A DNA stretch of 64,000 bases from Aquirufa beregesia (GTDB lineage: Bacteria; Bacteroidota; Bacteroidia; Cytophagales; Spirosomataceae). Numbering within the stretch: the stretch's first letter is position 1; every line of letters begins with the position of its first letter. The position numbers and the translations under genes were made by a program. Of the stretch, positions 32,262 through 42,000 are shown piece after piece. Location: contig NZ_SEWW01000003.1 of the NCBI RefSeq assembly GCF_011090385.1, forward strand, positions 186,001 through 250,000. The letters run 5' to 3'. A model generated the notes under the pieces. That model ran no database searches and was not told the DNA's origin. It saw only the letters and a list, made by a program, of their open reading frames with translations.

Positions 32262-34682
32262 TTGATTCTACCAAAGCCAACCCAATTTTCACGTGTTGAG
32301 ATTGAATTCAATCCAGACAAAGTGTTGGAAGATTACCGTTTGGCAGTCATCAGCAGGCAATGTAGCCTACTAGTACGGAAAGAAGTTTTTTCTGGTCGAG
32401 CCAAATTTGGTATCTATGGCGACGGTAAAGAATTGTGCCAAATAGCCCTTGCGCGTTCTATGCGATTGGGTGATTATATATCAGGTTATTATCGGGATCA
32501 AACCATTGGAGTAGCGATTGGGGACTTAACTTGGCCGCAATATTTTGCTCAACTTTATGGGCATCCAGATCGACAATTCGATCCTCATTCGGCGGGCCGA
32601 CAAATGAATAATCATCATGCGACACGCTGGTTGGATGATAAGGGAGAGTGGTTAGATCAAACGAATCAATACAATTCTGTAGCGGGAGTTTCATCTACTG
32701 CCATGCAAATCCCTAGATCATTGGGGATTGCCTATGCTTCTAAAATGTATCAGTTTAGAGAGGATTTGTCCGAATTAAAAGAGCATTTTTCCAAAGATGG
32801 CAAAGAAGTATGTTTTACGACCATCGGGGATGCTTCTACATCGGAAGGGATGTTTTTTGAATGCATCAATGCGGCAGGGGTTTTGCAAATCCCCATCGTA
32901 TTTTCCGTTTGGGATGATGGATATGGTATATCTGTACCCATTGAATATCAAACTACTAAGTCTTCTATTTCTAAAGTTTTAGCCGGTTTCCAGCGGAATG
33001 ATCAAGAAAAAGGATTGGAGATCATCCAAGTGAAAGCCTGGGATTACCCTGGTTTGATTCAGGCTTATCAAAAAGCAGCCCAATTAGCTCGAGAAGAATT
33101 TGTGCCATGTTTAGTTCATGTGATTGAATGTACGCAGCCTCAAGGGCACTCGGCTTCTGGTTCACATGAACGTTATAAATCAGCGGACCGATTAGCTTGG
33201 GAGCATGAGGTGGATTGTAATGTTTTATTTCGCCAATGGGTCTTGGATCAAGGTTTTGCGAGTGAGGAAGCTTTAAAGGAGATCGAAGAAGCAGCCGTAT
33301 TGGAAGCAAGAAAGTACCAAAAGGAAGCTTTTTCGGCTTATATGGCTTCAATAGAACCCGATAAAAAAGCATTTTTACGGGTAGCCCAAAATTTAATGGA
33401 ATCTACCAATGAAGGGAATCTATTATCCCCGATTTTAGATGAATTAAAACAGCTGCCTTATCCTATATTCAGTGATTTAGTGCGTGCTGGAAGAAAAACG
33501 TTAAGGGCGTTTCGGGTCTACCAGGGTCCAGCAGTAAAATTGTTGAGGAAATGGTTAAGTGAATTAGAAGAAAGAAATCGGAGAAGATTTAGTTCACACC
33601 AAATCAGCGAATCCGTACATTCTCCATTGCTAGTAAGTCCAGTAAAACCTATCTACAAAAAAGAGGCGATTTTCGTAGATGGTCGTGAGATTTTAAATAA
33701 AAGTTTTGCACATTTCTTAGAGGATCCACGTGTATTCATTTTAGGGGAAGACGTAGGTAAAATAGGGGATGTCAACCAAACTTTGGCAGGATTACAGGAG
33801 GTATTTGGGGATCTAAAAATTACCGATACGGGAATTCGAGAAATAAGTATTGTGGGTCAAGGTATTGGAGCATCCATGCGAGGGTTGAGACCTATCGTTG
33901 AAATACAATATTTGGACTATATCTTTTATCCATTCCCTATCTTGTCGGACGACTTAGCCTGTTTGCATTATCGAACAGCTGGAGGACAAAAGGCTCCTAT
34001 GATTTTACGGACTCGTGGCCATCGTTTAGAAGGTATTTGGCATTCAGGGAGTCCGATGGCCGTGTTGATTAATGGACTACGTGGGATACATTTTTGTGTA
34101 CCTAGAAACATGACTCAGGCAGCAGGTATGTACCGGACACTGTTGAAAGGAGATGACCCCGGTATTGTGGTGGAGTGCTTAAATGGTTATCGGCTGAAGG
34201 AAGCTTTGCCTGAAAATTTAGATGAGATTACCGTACCTCTTGGTATACCAGAGGTATTAAGAGAAGGTACTGATATTACGATTGTTACCTATGGTTCCAT
34301 GTGTAGGATTGTGATGGATGCTTCAGAAACCTTGTCTACGATGGGTATTTCGGTCGAAGTGATTGATGTTCAAACTTTGTTGCCATTTGATCGAACACAA
34401 AGCATTGCCGCTTCGATTCAAAAGACACATCGGGTGCTTTTTGCGGATGAAGATATGCCAGGTGGAACTACCGCTTATATGATGCAAGAAGTGTTAGATA
34501 AACAAGGAGCCTTTGCTTGGTTAGATACCCCTGCTCGTTGTTTAGCCGCGCCTCCACATCGTCCAGCTTATAGCTCGGATGGCGATTATTTCTCTAAGCC
34601 TAATGTAGAGAATGTGGTAGATACGATATATGAAATGATGAGAGAGTCTGATCCAGGGCTTTTCCCAGCTATCTATTTCTAA
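32262..34682 (+). CDS. 2-oxoacid dehydrogenase E1, fused alpha and beta subunits
   Basis: At 806 residues this is a fusion of the two thiamine-diphosphate E1 chains. The alpha part (~1-370) has HSAGRQMNNHHA and GDASTSEGMFFECINAAGVLQIPIVFSVWDDGYGIS, the TPP/Mg motif. The beta part (~465-806) has ILGEDVGKIGDVNQTLAGLQ, RGLRPIVEIQYLDYI, VTYGSM and the C-terminal transketolase domain (LLPFDRTQSI, ADEDMPGG). It would decarboxylate branched-chain or similar 2-oxo acids for an E2/E3 complex encoded elsewhere. The start is TTG at 32262; no ATG fits. Its stop overlaps the nuoI start by one base. Confidence 0.9.
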   Translation: MILPKPTQFSRVEIEFNPDKVLEDYRLAVISRQCSLLVRKEVFSGRAKFGIYGDGKELCQIALARSMRLGDYISGYYRDQTIGVAIGDLTWPQYFAQLYGHPDRQFDPHSAGRQMNNHHATRWLDDKGEWLDQTNQYNSVAGVSSTAMQIPRSLGIAYASKMYQFREDLSELKEHFSKDGKEVCFTTIGDASTSEGMFFECINAAGVLQIPIVFSVWDDGYGISVPIEYQTTKSSISKVLAGFQRNDQEKGLEIIQVKAWDYPGLIQAYQKAAQLAREEFVPCLVHVIECTQPQGHSASGSHERYKSADRLAWEHEVDCNVLFRQWVLDQGFASEEALKEIEEAAVLEARKYQKEAFSAYMASIEPDKKAFLRVAQNLMESTNEGNLLSPILDELKQLPYPIFSDLVRAGRKTLRAFRVYQGPAVKLLRKWLSELEERNRRRFSSHQISESVHSPLLVSPVKPIYKKEAIFVDGREILNKSFAHFLEDPRVFILGEDVGKIGDVNQTLAGLQEVFGDLKITDTGIREISIVGQGIGASMRGLRPIVEIQYLDYIFYPFPILSDDLACLHYRTAGGQKAPMILRTRGHRLEGIWHSGSPMAVLINGLRGIHFCVPRNMTQAAGMYRTLLKGDDPGIVVECLNGYRLKEALPENLDEITVPLGIPEVLREGTDITIVTYGSMCRIVMDASETLSTMGISVEVIDVQTLLPFDRTQSIAASIQKTHRVLFADEDMPGGTTAYMMQEVLDKQGAFAWLDTPARCLAAPPHRPAYSSDGDYFSKPNVENVVDTIYEMMRESDPGLFPAIYF

Positions 34683-35866
34683 TGATGTCCTCCATAGCCC
34701 TTTATTTCCAAAACATTAAATCCGCTATCTCTAGTACGCGGAAAGGCTTGGCTTTAACTTGGAAACACGCTTGGAATGCAAGGAAACTAAGAACGATTCA
34801 AAATGTACAAAATGCGGATTACTTCAAGTTAAATGAAGGTGTTTTTACGTTACAATATCCCCATCAAGAAATTCCCACTCCTGTCAATGGTCGGTATCAA
34901 TTGCATAATGAAATGGACGATTGCATTGTCTGTGATAAATGTGTCAAGGTCTGTCCAGTAGATTGTATTGAAATAGAACCCATCAAAGCTACGGGTTTGG
35001 TTGGTTATACCTCCGACGGTTCTCCTATTCGTCTATATGCCGCTAAATTTGACATCGATATGTCGAAATGCTGTTTTTGTGGGCTTTGTACGACGGTTTG
35101 TCCTACCGAATGCTTAACGATGACATCGGAATATGATTTCTCCGTATTTGATGTCAAGGAGCACAATTTTTCTTTTGCCAATTTAAGTCCAGAACAGGCG
35201 GCTGAAAAGAAGCAATTGTATGAGCAGTTTGTCGCAGAAAAAGAAGCATTGAAACAAGCCGCTAGCAGTCCAGTAGATGCAAAAATATCTGACCTACCTG
35301 CTGCCGCCAAGCCAGCCTTTAAGCCAAGCTTTAAGCCTAAGGCGGAGGAAGTGAAAGCGGATGCCCCTACCGAAGAAGTGAAACCTGCCGCCAAGCCAGC
35401 CTTTAAGCCAAGCTTTAAGCCTAAGGCGGAGGAAGTGAAAACGGATGCCCCTATTGAAGAAGAGAAACCTGCTGCCAAGCCAGTGTTTAAGCCAAGCTTT
35501 AAGCCTAAGGCGGAGGAAGTGAAAACGGATGCCCCTACTGAAGAAGAGAAGCCTGCTGCCAAGCCAGTGTTTAAGCCAAGCTTTAAGCCTAAGGCGGAGG
35601 AAGTGAAAACGGATGCCCCTACTGAAGAAGAGAAGCCTGCTGCCAAGCCAGCCTTTAAGCCAAGCTTTAAGCCTAAGGCGGAGGAAGTGAAAACGGATGC
35701 CCCTACTGAAGAAGAGAAGCCTGCTGCCAAGCCAGTGTTTAAGCCAAGCTTTAAGCCTAAGGCAGAGGTGCCGAAAGAGGCCCCTCCCGCTGAAGAGGAA
35801 AAGCTAGCAGCTAAGCCTGTATTTAAACCAAGTTTTAAACCTAAGCCACCCACCACAGAATCATGA
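34682..35866 (+). CDS. nuoI: NADH-quinone oxidoreductase subunit I with a repeat-rich C-terminal tail
   Basis: Residues ~1-170 are NuoI: two 4Fe-4S sites, CIVCDKCVKVCPVDC and CCFCGLCTTVCPTEC, carry clusters N6a and N6b that relay electrons to quinone in complex I. From about residue 205 the protein continues into seven 28-residue repeats (consensus PAAKPxFKPSFKPKAEEVKxDA plus PTEEEK; the last is partial) that reach the C-terminus at 394. NuoI usually ends near 160-230 residues, so the tail is extra; it is low-complexity and likely disordered. The start is ATG at 34682 or 34685. The stop overlaps the nuoJ start by 4 bp. Confidence 0.93.
   Translation: MMSSIALYFQNIKSAISSTRKGLALTWKHAWNARKLRTIQNVQNADYFKLNEGVFTLQYPHQEIPTPVNGRYQLHNEMDDCIVCDKCVKVCPVDCIEIEPIKATGLVGYTSDGSPIRLYAAKFDIDMSKCCFCGLCTTVCPTECLTMTSEYDFSVFDVKEHNFSFANLSPEQAAEKKQLYEQFVAEKEALKQAASSPVDAKISDLPAAAKPAFKPSFKPKAEEVKADAPTEEVKPAAKPAFKPSFKPKAEEVKTDAPIEEEKPAAKPVFKPSFKPKAEEVKTDAPTEEEKPAAKPVFKPSFKPKAEEVKTDAPTEEEKPAAKPAFKPSFKPKAEEVKTDAPTEEEKPAAKPVFKPSFKPKAEVPKEAPPAEEEKLAAKPVFKPSFKPKPPTTES
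35303..35845 (+). repeat. 84-bp in-frame tandem repeat in nuoI
   Basis: About six full units and one partial unit of 84 bp encode the NuoI tail. Inner units are nearly identical at the DNA level, so copy number may vary between strains. The reverse strand is also open through this tract because of its composition. Confidence 0.9.
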
Positions 35867-36384
35867 ATCCAATGATTGCTTCATTTTTGGTATTGGCTGG
35901 ATTGACATGTGCTAGCGGCTTGGCTATGGCATGGACAAAAAATCTATTGCATGCTGCCTTAGCTATGTTTTTATGCATGTTAGGTTTGGCTGGTTTATAC
36001 GTCATGGCCTATGCCGACGTAATGGCGGTGGCCCATTTACTCATTTATGTGGGTGGTGTGCTGATATTAATTCTATTTGGTATCATGTTGACACATAATA
36101 CTAGAGCCGACCAATATGAGACACATAATGATTTGTGGACCAAGCAATCTGGACGTTTTTGGGCTTTTTCCATCAGTCTTTCTATATTCTTGGGTTTGCT
36201 TTGGATCCTTAATCGATCCATGGCCTCGTTTGGTATTGTTTCAGGAGAGATGCAGAGATCTTCTAAATTGACACATCTAGGACTCGCCTTATTGACCGAA
36301 TATTCCTTTGCTTTTGAATTGGCAGGGGTTTTTCTTTTAATTGCATTAGTGGGGGCCACTTATATTGCGAAACACCATGAATGA
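35863..36384 (+). CDS. nuoJ: NADH-quinone oxidoreductase subunit J
   Basis: The 173-residue membrane protein has five hydrophobic helices, with LYVMAYADVMAVAHLLIYVGGVLILILFGIML in the middle, the NuoJ signature including the helix with the pi-bulge. It forms part of the membrane arm of complex I. It overlaps nuoI by 4 bp and nuoK by 8 bp. The remaining complex I genes are not in this window. Confidence 0.93.
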   Translation: MNPMIASFLVLAGLTCASGLAMAWTKNLLHAALAMFLCMLGLAGLYVMAYADVMAVAHLLIYVGGVLILILFGIMLTHNTRADQYETHNDLWTKQSGRFWAFSISLSIFLGLLWILNRSMASFGIVSGEMQRSSKLTHLGLALLTEYSFAFELAGVFLLIALVGATYIAKHHE

Positions 36385-36682
36385 TATTCCATTAAGCTAT
36401 TTTTTGATAGTAAGTGCCTTATTGTTTTCTATAGGTTTGGGCATTATGTTGCTCAAGCGCAATATGATATTTGTGTTGATGGGGATCGAGTTAATGCTTA
36501 ATGCCGCGAACTTAAATTTAATTGCTTTTTCTCGTCAGGATGATCAAATGCAGGGAATGGTCTTTTCCGTATTTGTATTAGTGATTGGTGTATGTGAAAT
36601 GACCGTTGCCTTGGCCATTATTTTACAAGTTTATCGTCATTTCAAAAACATTGATTTGGGTGCAGAGAAATCTAGATTTTAA
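36377..36682 (+). CDS. nuoK: NADH-quinone oxidoreductase subunit K
   Basis: The ATG at 36377, inside the end of nuoJ, gives 101 residues, the normal NuoK length; an in-frame TTG at 36365 is less likely. Three helices are visible. MGIELMLNAANLNLIAF has the conserved membrane Glu, and another acidic residue is in VCEMTVALAIIL, both part of the proton path. It is the last gene of the E1-nuoIJK operon and overlaps the 3' end of uvrC by 4 bp. Confidence 0.95.
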   Translation: MNDIPLSYFLIVSALLFSIGLGIMLLKRNMIFVLMGIELMLNAANLNLIAFSRQDDQMQGMVFSVFVLVIGVCEMTVALAIILQVYRHFKNIDLGAEKSRF

Positions 36683-38487
36683 TCCACCCAATTTTTGATT
36701 TGATTCTTCAAGCTTAAAGCCTTCATTTTTCCCAAGACCTTTTCTAGTTCTTCCATAGGCGCTTCATCGATATGTTTGATCGTGCCAAATTTTTTCAATA
36801 GTTTCTGGGCGGTCAATTTGCCAATTCCATCCAGTTCTTCCAAATGGCTTACGATAAAATTCTTACTGCGTTTATTTCGATGGGCGGTGATACCAAATCG
36901 GTGAGCCTCATCGCGCAGCTGTTGAATCAGTTTAAGCGATTCTGATTTTTTATCAATGTATAGGGGAAGGCTGTCTTCTGGGAAATAGATTTCTTCCAAC
37001 CTTTTCGCAATTCCAATGATGGGAATCTGACTGTAAATCCCAATGGCTTTTAAGGCATCACAAGCGGCACTTAACTGGCCTTTCCCTCCATCGATGATAA
37101 TTAGGTCGGGAAGCTCAGCTTCTTCCTCTAATAAGCGAGAGTATCTTCTGCCCACTACTTCAGTCATGGTGGCAAAGTCATTAGGTCCTTCCACGGTTTT
37201 GGGTGTGAATAGTCGATACTCTTTTTTGGCAGGTACACCTTGCAAAAAGCAAACCATGGCAGAGACGGGGTTAGTACCTTGTAAATTGGAGTTATCAAAA
37301 CATTCAATTCTTTGGGGTAATTTACTTAGATGTAAATCATTTTTAAGGGTTAAGAGGATGCGCATTTTACGATCGCCACCACTTTCTTCAGCAGCTTTCC
37401 GATCAGCTTTTTCTTTTCTGAAATACAAGACATTTTTTAAAGACATGTCTAGCAACTTTCTTTTATCCCCCATTTGAGGAATATTGTTTTTGACACCTTG
37501 AAATTCAATGGCCATGGGAATGTTGGAAATGATTTCTTTGGCACTGCTGTGAAATTCATCTCTTTTTTCCCAGATGAGCATCGTTAATACATCGGCTTCC
37601 TCCTCATTTAATTTTTTCTTTACTTCCCAAGTTTGGGATTGAGTAATCGTACCATTGATCACTTTCATGAAGTTGATATAGGAAAGTTGTTCATCTGAAA
37701 CGATGGAAAACACATCTACATCGTGAATCGCCGGATTCACAACAGTGGACTTAGCTTGAAAGTTTTCTAGGAGTTGCCACTTTTCTTTCCACTCTTGGGC
37801 TTGTTCGAAAGCTAGCTTTTCTGCAGCGGTTTGCATTTTCTCCACAAAAAACTGTTTGGGTTTTTGGTAGTGCCCTTTGAGGATTTGGGTGATTTGTTCG
37901 ATGTATTGTAAATACTCGTCTTCGCTTTGTAAATTTTCGCAAGGGCCTTTACAGTTGCCAATGTGATATTCCAAACATACTTTAAACTTTCCGTCATCTA
38001 TGGAGCTTTGTTTTAAAGCCAAGGAACAGGTTCTGATAGGAAATAGCTGGTGCAACATTTCCAATAAGGCGTTCATGGATTTAGGATTGGCAAAGGGGCC
38101 ATAGTAGGTTCCCATCTTGTGATCGATTCTTCTAGCTGTTAGTAAGCGAGGGAAGCGTTCATGACTCAAACAGATGAAAGGGTAGGTTTTGTCATCCCTT
38201 AAAAGAATATTGTATTTGGGCTGAAATTGCTTGATTAACGTATTTTCCAATAAAAGAGCATCAAATTCAGAATGCACAATGGTAAATTCTAATTTGCTGA
38301 TTTGTTGGACTAGTCTTCTTGTTTTGGTGTCGTGATTTTTCGGATTAACGAAATAGCTGCTAATTCTATTTTTTAGGTTTTTGGCTTTTCCTATATAAAT
38401 GATGGTATTATGCACATCAAAATACCGATAAACACCGGGTTCTTCTGGTAGAGAAGCTAGTATGCTTTTAGGGTCGAAGCTATTCAT
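36679..38487 (-). CDS. uvrC: excinuclease ABC subunit C
   Basis: This 602-residue endonuclease has a GIY-YIG domain (~15-95; EPGVYRYFDVHNTIIYIGKAKNLKNRISSYF), a UVR region near 205-240, the RNase H-like 5' incision domain (~380-530; IECFDNSNLQGTNPVSAMV, IIDGGKGQLSAA) and C-terminal helix-hairpin-helices (~545-602). It makes both cuts in nucleotide excision repair. Length is standard. No uvrA or uvrB is in the window. The 3' end overlaps the convergent nuoK. Confidence 0.96.
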   Translation of the reverse strand: MNSFDPKSILASLPEEPGVYRYFDVHNTIIYIGKAKNLKNRISSYFVNPKNHDTKTRRLVQQISKLEFTIVHSEFDALLLENTLIKQFQPKYNILLRDDKTYPFICLSHERFPRLLTARRIDHKMGTYYGPFANPKSMNALLEMLHQLFPIRTCSLALKQSSIDDGKFKVCLEYHIGNCKGPCENLQSEDEYLQYIEQITQILKGHYQKPKQFFVEKMQTAAEKLAFEQAQEWKEKWQLLENFQAKSTVVNPAIHDVDVFSIVSDEQLSYINFMKVINGTITQSQTWEVKKKLNEEEADVLTMLIWEKRDEFHSSAKEIISNIPMAIEFQGVKNNIPQMGDKRKLLDMSLKNVLYFRKEKADRKAAEESGGDRKMRILLTLKNDLHLSKLPQRIECFDNSNLQGTNPVSAMVCFLQGVPAKKEYRLFTPKTVEGPNDFATMTEVVGRRYSRLLEEEAELPDLIIIDGGKGQLSAACDALKAIGIYSQIPIIGIAKRLEEIYFPEDSLPLYIDKKSESLKLIQQLRDEAHRFGITAHRNKRSKNFIVSHLEELDGIGKLTAQKLLKKFGTIKHIDEAPMEELEKVLGKMKALSLKNQIKNWVD

Positions 38488-38743
38488 AGCTCAAATTTAA
38501 TAAATTCATTTTGAATATTGTTTTTAGGATTTTTCTAAGAAAGTTTATTTTGATGGGTATTTTTATTTGCTTTTTTAGTTTATTTTTTTGCTACAAAAGT
38601 TAAGGTGGGGGAGACGTTAACTCATAATCACAAATTAATGGAATCTTAACACAGTTCTATTGTACCAACATAATTTAATATACAGTCATTTTGAGCCGTA
38701 TATTGGTAAATGATATTATGCCATTAAAAAATTGCATTTATTA
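38488..38743. other. AT-rich intergenic region between uvrC and the susC promoter
   Basis: About 250 bp carry no recognisable gene. There are T-rich stretches and several short inverted segments but no clear RNA fold. It presumably contains the divergent uvrC promoter and any upstream regulatory site for the SusC/SusD operon. Confidence 0.4.
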
Positions 38744-38775
38744 TTTGCAGATACGTATTGAATTATACATATTTG
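38744..38775 (+). promoter_or_regulatory. putative promoter of the susC-susD operon
   Basis: TTTG (38744-38747), a 20-bp spacer and CATATTTG (38768-38775, one mismatch to TANNTTTG) predict a transcript starting near 38781 with an untranslated leader of about 230 nt. Confidence 0.55.
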
Positions 38776-38782
38776 GGAGTAA

Positions 38783-38805
38783 CCTGCACCGTAGGACAGT
38801 GTAGG
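38783..38805 (+). promoter_or_regulatory. hairpin at the predicted 5' end of the susC transcript
   Basis: CCTGCAC (38783-38789) pairs with GTGTAGG (38799-38805) with one G-U pair around a 9-nt loop. Placed right at the predicted transcript start, it could protect the message or be part of a leader control element. A six-to-seven-codon open frame with GGAGGT inside it lies later in the leader at 38929-38952. Confidence 0.4.
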
Positions 38806-39009
38806 ATAGTTAAGTTCTTAGAAGAATTATATCATAAGTATAGGCAAATGTCAACATGTGGCGAGCTTGTTTGTGGTATTTTTTAAAGAATGTGTCCTAG
38901 TTCTAAAATTATTTAAACAAATAAAAAAATGAAAGGAGGTCTGATGGTTTAAAAAATGGCGATTATCCAAACGCATAATTTTAAATAAATAATTAATCAA
39001 CTATTACTT

Positions 39010-42000
39010 ATGAAACACAATTATTATCAAATTTTCAAAAGCTTCTTATTGCTAGCCATTATGGTGCTTGGGAGCTTTGCGTCATTTGCTCAGGACCGTA
39101 AGGTTTCGGGTAAAGTGGTTGGTACTGATTCACAAGGTATCCCAGGCGTGAGTATATTGGTAAAAGGAACCAATACAGGAACCACTACTGACATTAATGG
39201 TGCATTTTCGGTTTCAGTTAAATCTGGAAACGCAGTATTATCCATTTCCGCAGTAGGTTACAAAGCAAAAGACGTTACTGTAGGTTCACAAGCCTCTATA
39301 TCGGTTACATTAGAAGAAGATGTTAGCCAATTGAGTGAGGTTATCGTAACAGGTTATTCAGTAACTAACAAAAAAGAATCTACTGCTGCAGCATCGATTG
39401 TTAAAGCAAAAGATTTACAAATTGCCCCTTCAGGAAACGTTGAGCAACAATTACAAGGTCGTGTAGCTGGTGTTACATTGATTACTAACGGTCAACCAGG
39501 AACTAACAGTATCATTCGTGTACGTGGTTTTGGTGCTTTCGGTGGTAACGAGCCATTGTACATTGTTGATGGAGTACCCGTAGGTTCTACAGATTTCTTA
39601 TCACCTGATGATATTGAAAGTACTACGGTATTAAAAGATGCGGCTGCAGCTTCTATCTATGGAGCTCGTGCTGCTAATGGTGTAATCGTTTATACTACTA
39701 AGCGTGGTACTAAAGGAAAAAAACCTTTACAAATTACTTATGATGGATTGTACGGTGGTACAGATCCTAACGTTGGAGGAGCTCCAAAAATGTTAACTCC
39801 ACAAGAGCAAGCAGATTGGACTCACGTAGCATACCGTAACAATGCGGCAGCTAACGGAACAGCAGCGTCTTATTCTCATCCACAATATGGAACATCTGCT
39901 CAAGCTACTTTACCAACATATTTGCACTTTAATGGACAAAATGGTGTTAGAGGCGCAGTAGACATGGCCGCTGCACAAGCTGCTTATGCTGCTAACCCAT
40001 TGACTACTTTTGCGATTCGTCCAAACGTAGCTGGTACTAACTGGTATGATGAGATTACTCGTTTTGGTAATACACAACGTCACTCTTTAGGATTCAGTGG
40101 TGGAACAGACAATGGTCGTTTCTACATTGGTTTATCAGCTCAAGAGCAACAAGGTATCTTGTTAGAGAATGATTTCCGTCGTTATTCAGCTCGTTTCAAC
40201 TCTGAGTTTGATTTAGGAAAGCATGTAAGAATTGGAGAGAACTTACAGTTCACTTACCGTTCAGTTAGAGGTCAAGCAGGAGGAAACGGTGGTTTAGGTA
40301 TTGCGGGTGATGAGTCAATAATCTTATCAGCTTACCGTATGCCAACCGTAATCCCTGTTAGAGATGATTTTGGTAGTTTTGCTTCTACTAGAGCGGCAGG
40401 TTTCAACAACCCTCGTAACCCAGTTCGTTCATTAATGACTAACCAAATCAATGACCAAAACTACAATGCTAACGCAGTAGGTAATGTGTACGTTGAAGTT
40501 GAGCCAATCAAAGATTTGATCATCAAATCAAGTATTGGAGGTCAATACAATAATTCATACTTTGTAAACTATAACTACAAGTACTTAGGAGATTCTGAGC
40601 CAGAAGCATCTGACAGTTTCTCTGAAGGTTCAGGTTATTCATTTGCATGGGTATTCTCTAATACGGCTTCTTACAAATATCAGTGGAGAAAACACGGTAT
40701 CAAAGCTTTAGCTGGTATTGAGTCATTGAATACTGGCCGTGGCCGTGGTATTTCAGGGTCGGGTATCAACCCATTCTCAATGGACTTAGACTTTGTAACC
40801 TTGAACGCTGTTCAGTCGCCAGTAGTTAACTCTAACTTATTCAGTGGAGTTAATTTCTACTCATTATTCGGTAAAGCTGATTATAACTTCAATGAGAAGT
40901 ATTATGTAACTGCTGTGGTTCGTCGTGACGGTTCATCTCGTTTCGGTTCTCAAAACCGTTACGGTATTTTCCCTGCATTCTCTGCAGCTTGGCGTGTAAC
41001 ATCGGAGGAATTCATGAAAGATCTTCCAGGTATCACGGATTTGAAAATTCGTGGAGGTTGGGGAGAAATGGGTAACTCAAACAACGTAGACCCTGCTAAC
41101 CAGTATTCATTGTACGCTGCAAGACGTGATATTTCTTTCTATCCAATTGATGGTCAGAGCTCAGGAGCTAACGAAGGTTATATCCGTTCACGTATTGGTA
41201 ACCCAGCTGCTAAATGGGAGACTTCAGAGACAACGAACATCGGTATTGATGCTACTTTCTTAAATGGTAAGTGGGAAGTTGTATTTGATTTATGGAGAAA
41301 AGATACACGTGATTTGTTATTCAACGTACCTCTTCCTGCGGTTGTTGGTCCTAACGCATCAGCACCATCTGTTAACGTAGCTAAAATGCGTAACCAAGGT
41401 ATCGACTTCCAAGTGATTAACCGTGGAAACATTACTAACGAGTTGAAATACGAATTGACTTTCAATAATTCATTCTTGAAAAACGAAATCATCGCATTTG
41501 CTCCAGGTATTGGTAACTTAACAGGTGGTGGTTTCCGTGGTATTACACCAGTTCGTATGGAAGTAGGACGTTCATTGTCTTCTTTCTATGGTTACAAGGT
41601 ACTTGGATACTTCAACACAGCTGCTGAGGTGACAAGTGCTCCTTCTCAATCAGGTGCAGGTGTTGGCCGTTTCCGTTATGCTGACATGAACGGAGATGGT
41701 AAAATTACTCCAGATGACCGTACTTATTTAGGTTCTCCAGTACCTACTTACACAGGAGGTATCAACGTAGGTTTAACTTACAGAGCATTTGAATTGAACA
41801 TGTATGTATATGCTTCTGCAGGTAATAAAATTTGGAATCAGTCTAAGTGGTTTACTGATTTCCACGGATCATTTGAAGGATCTGGTAAAGGAGAGCGCGC
41901 TAAGCAATCTTGGACTCCAGCTTTAGGAAACAATGCTTTAGCTCCAATTTGGGAATCAGCATCAAACATTTCTACCAATGGTGCAGAGAACTCATGGTAT

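Noticed and set aside
35005..35856. A 283-codon open frame on the minus strand opposite nuoI
   Set aside because: It is a by-product of the 84-bp tandem repeat read backwards (LGLKLGLNTGLAAGFSS repeats) and lies fully inside a well-supported gene.
38492..38499. TAAATTTG on the minus strand as a uvrC -7 box
   Set aside because: It lies only 5 bp from the uvrC start, so transcription would begin inside the coding region.
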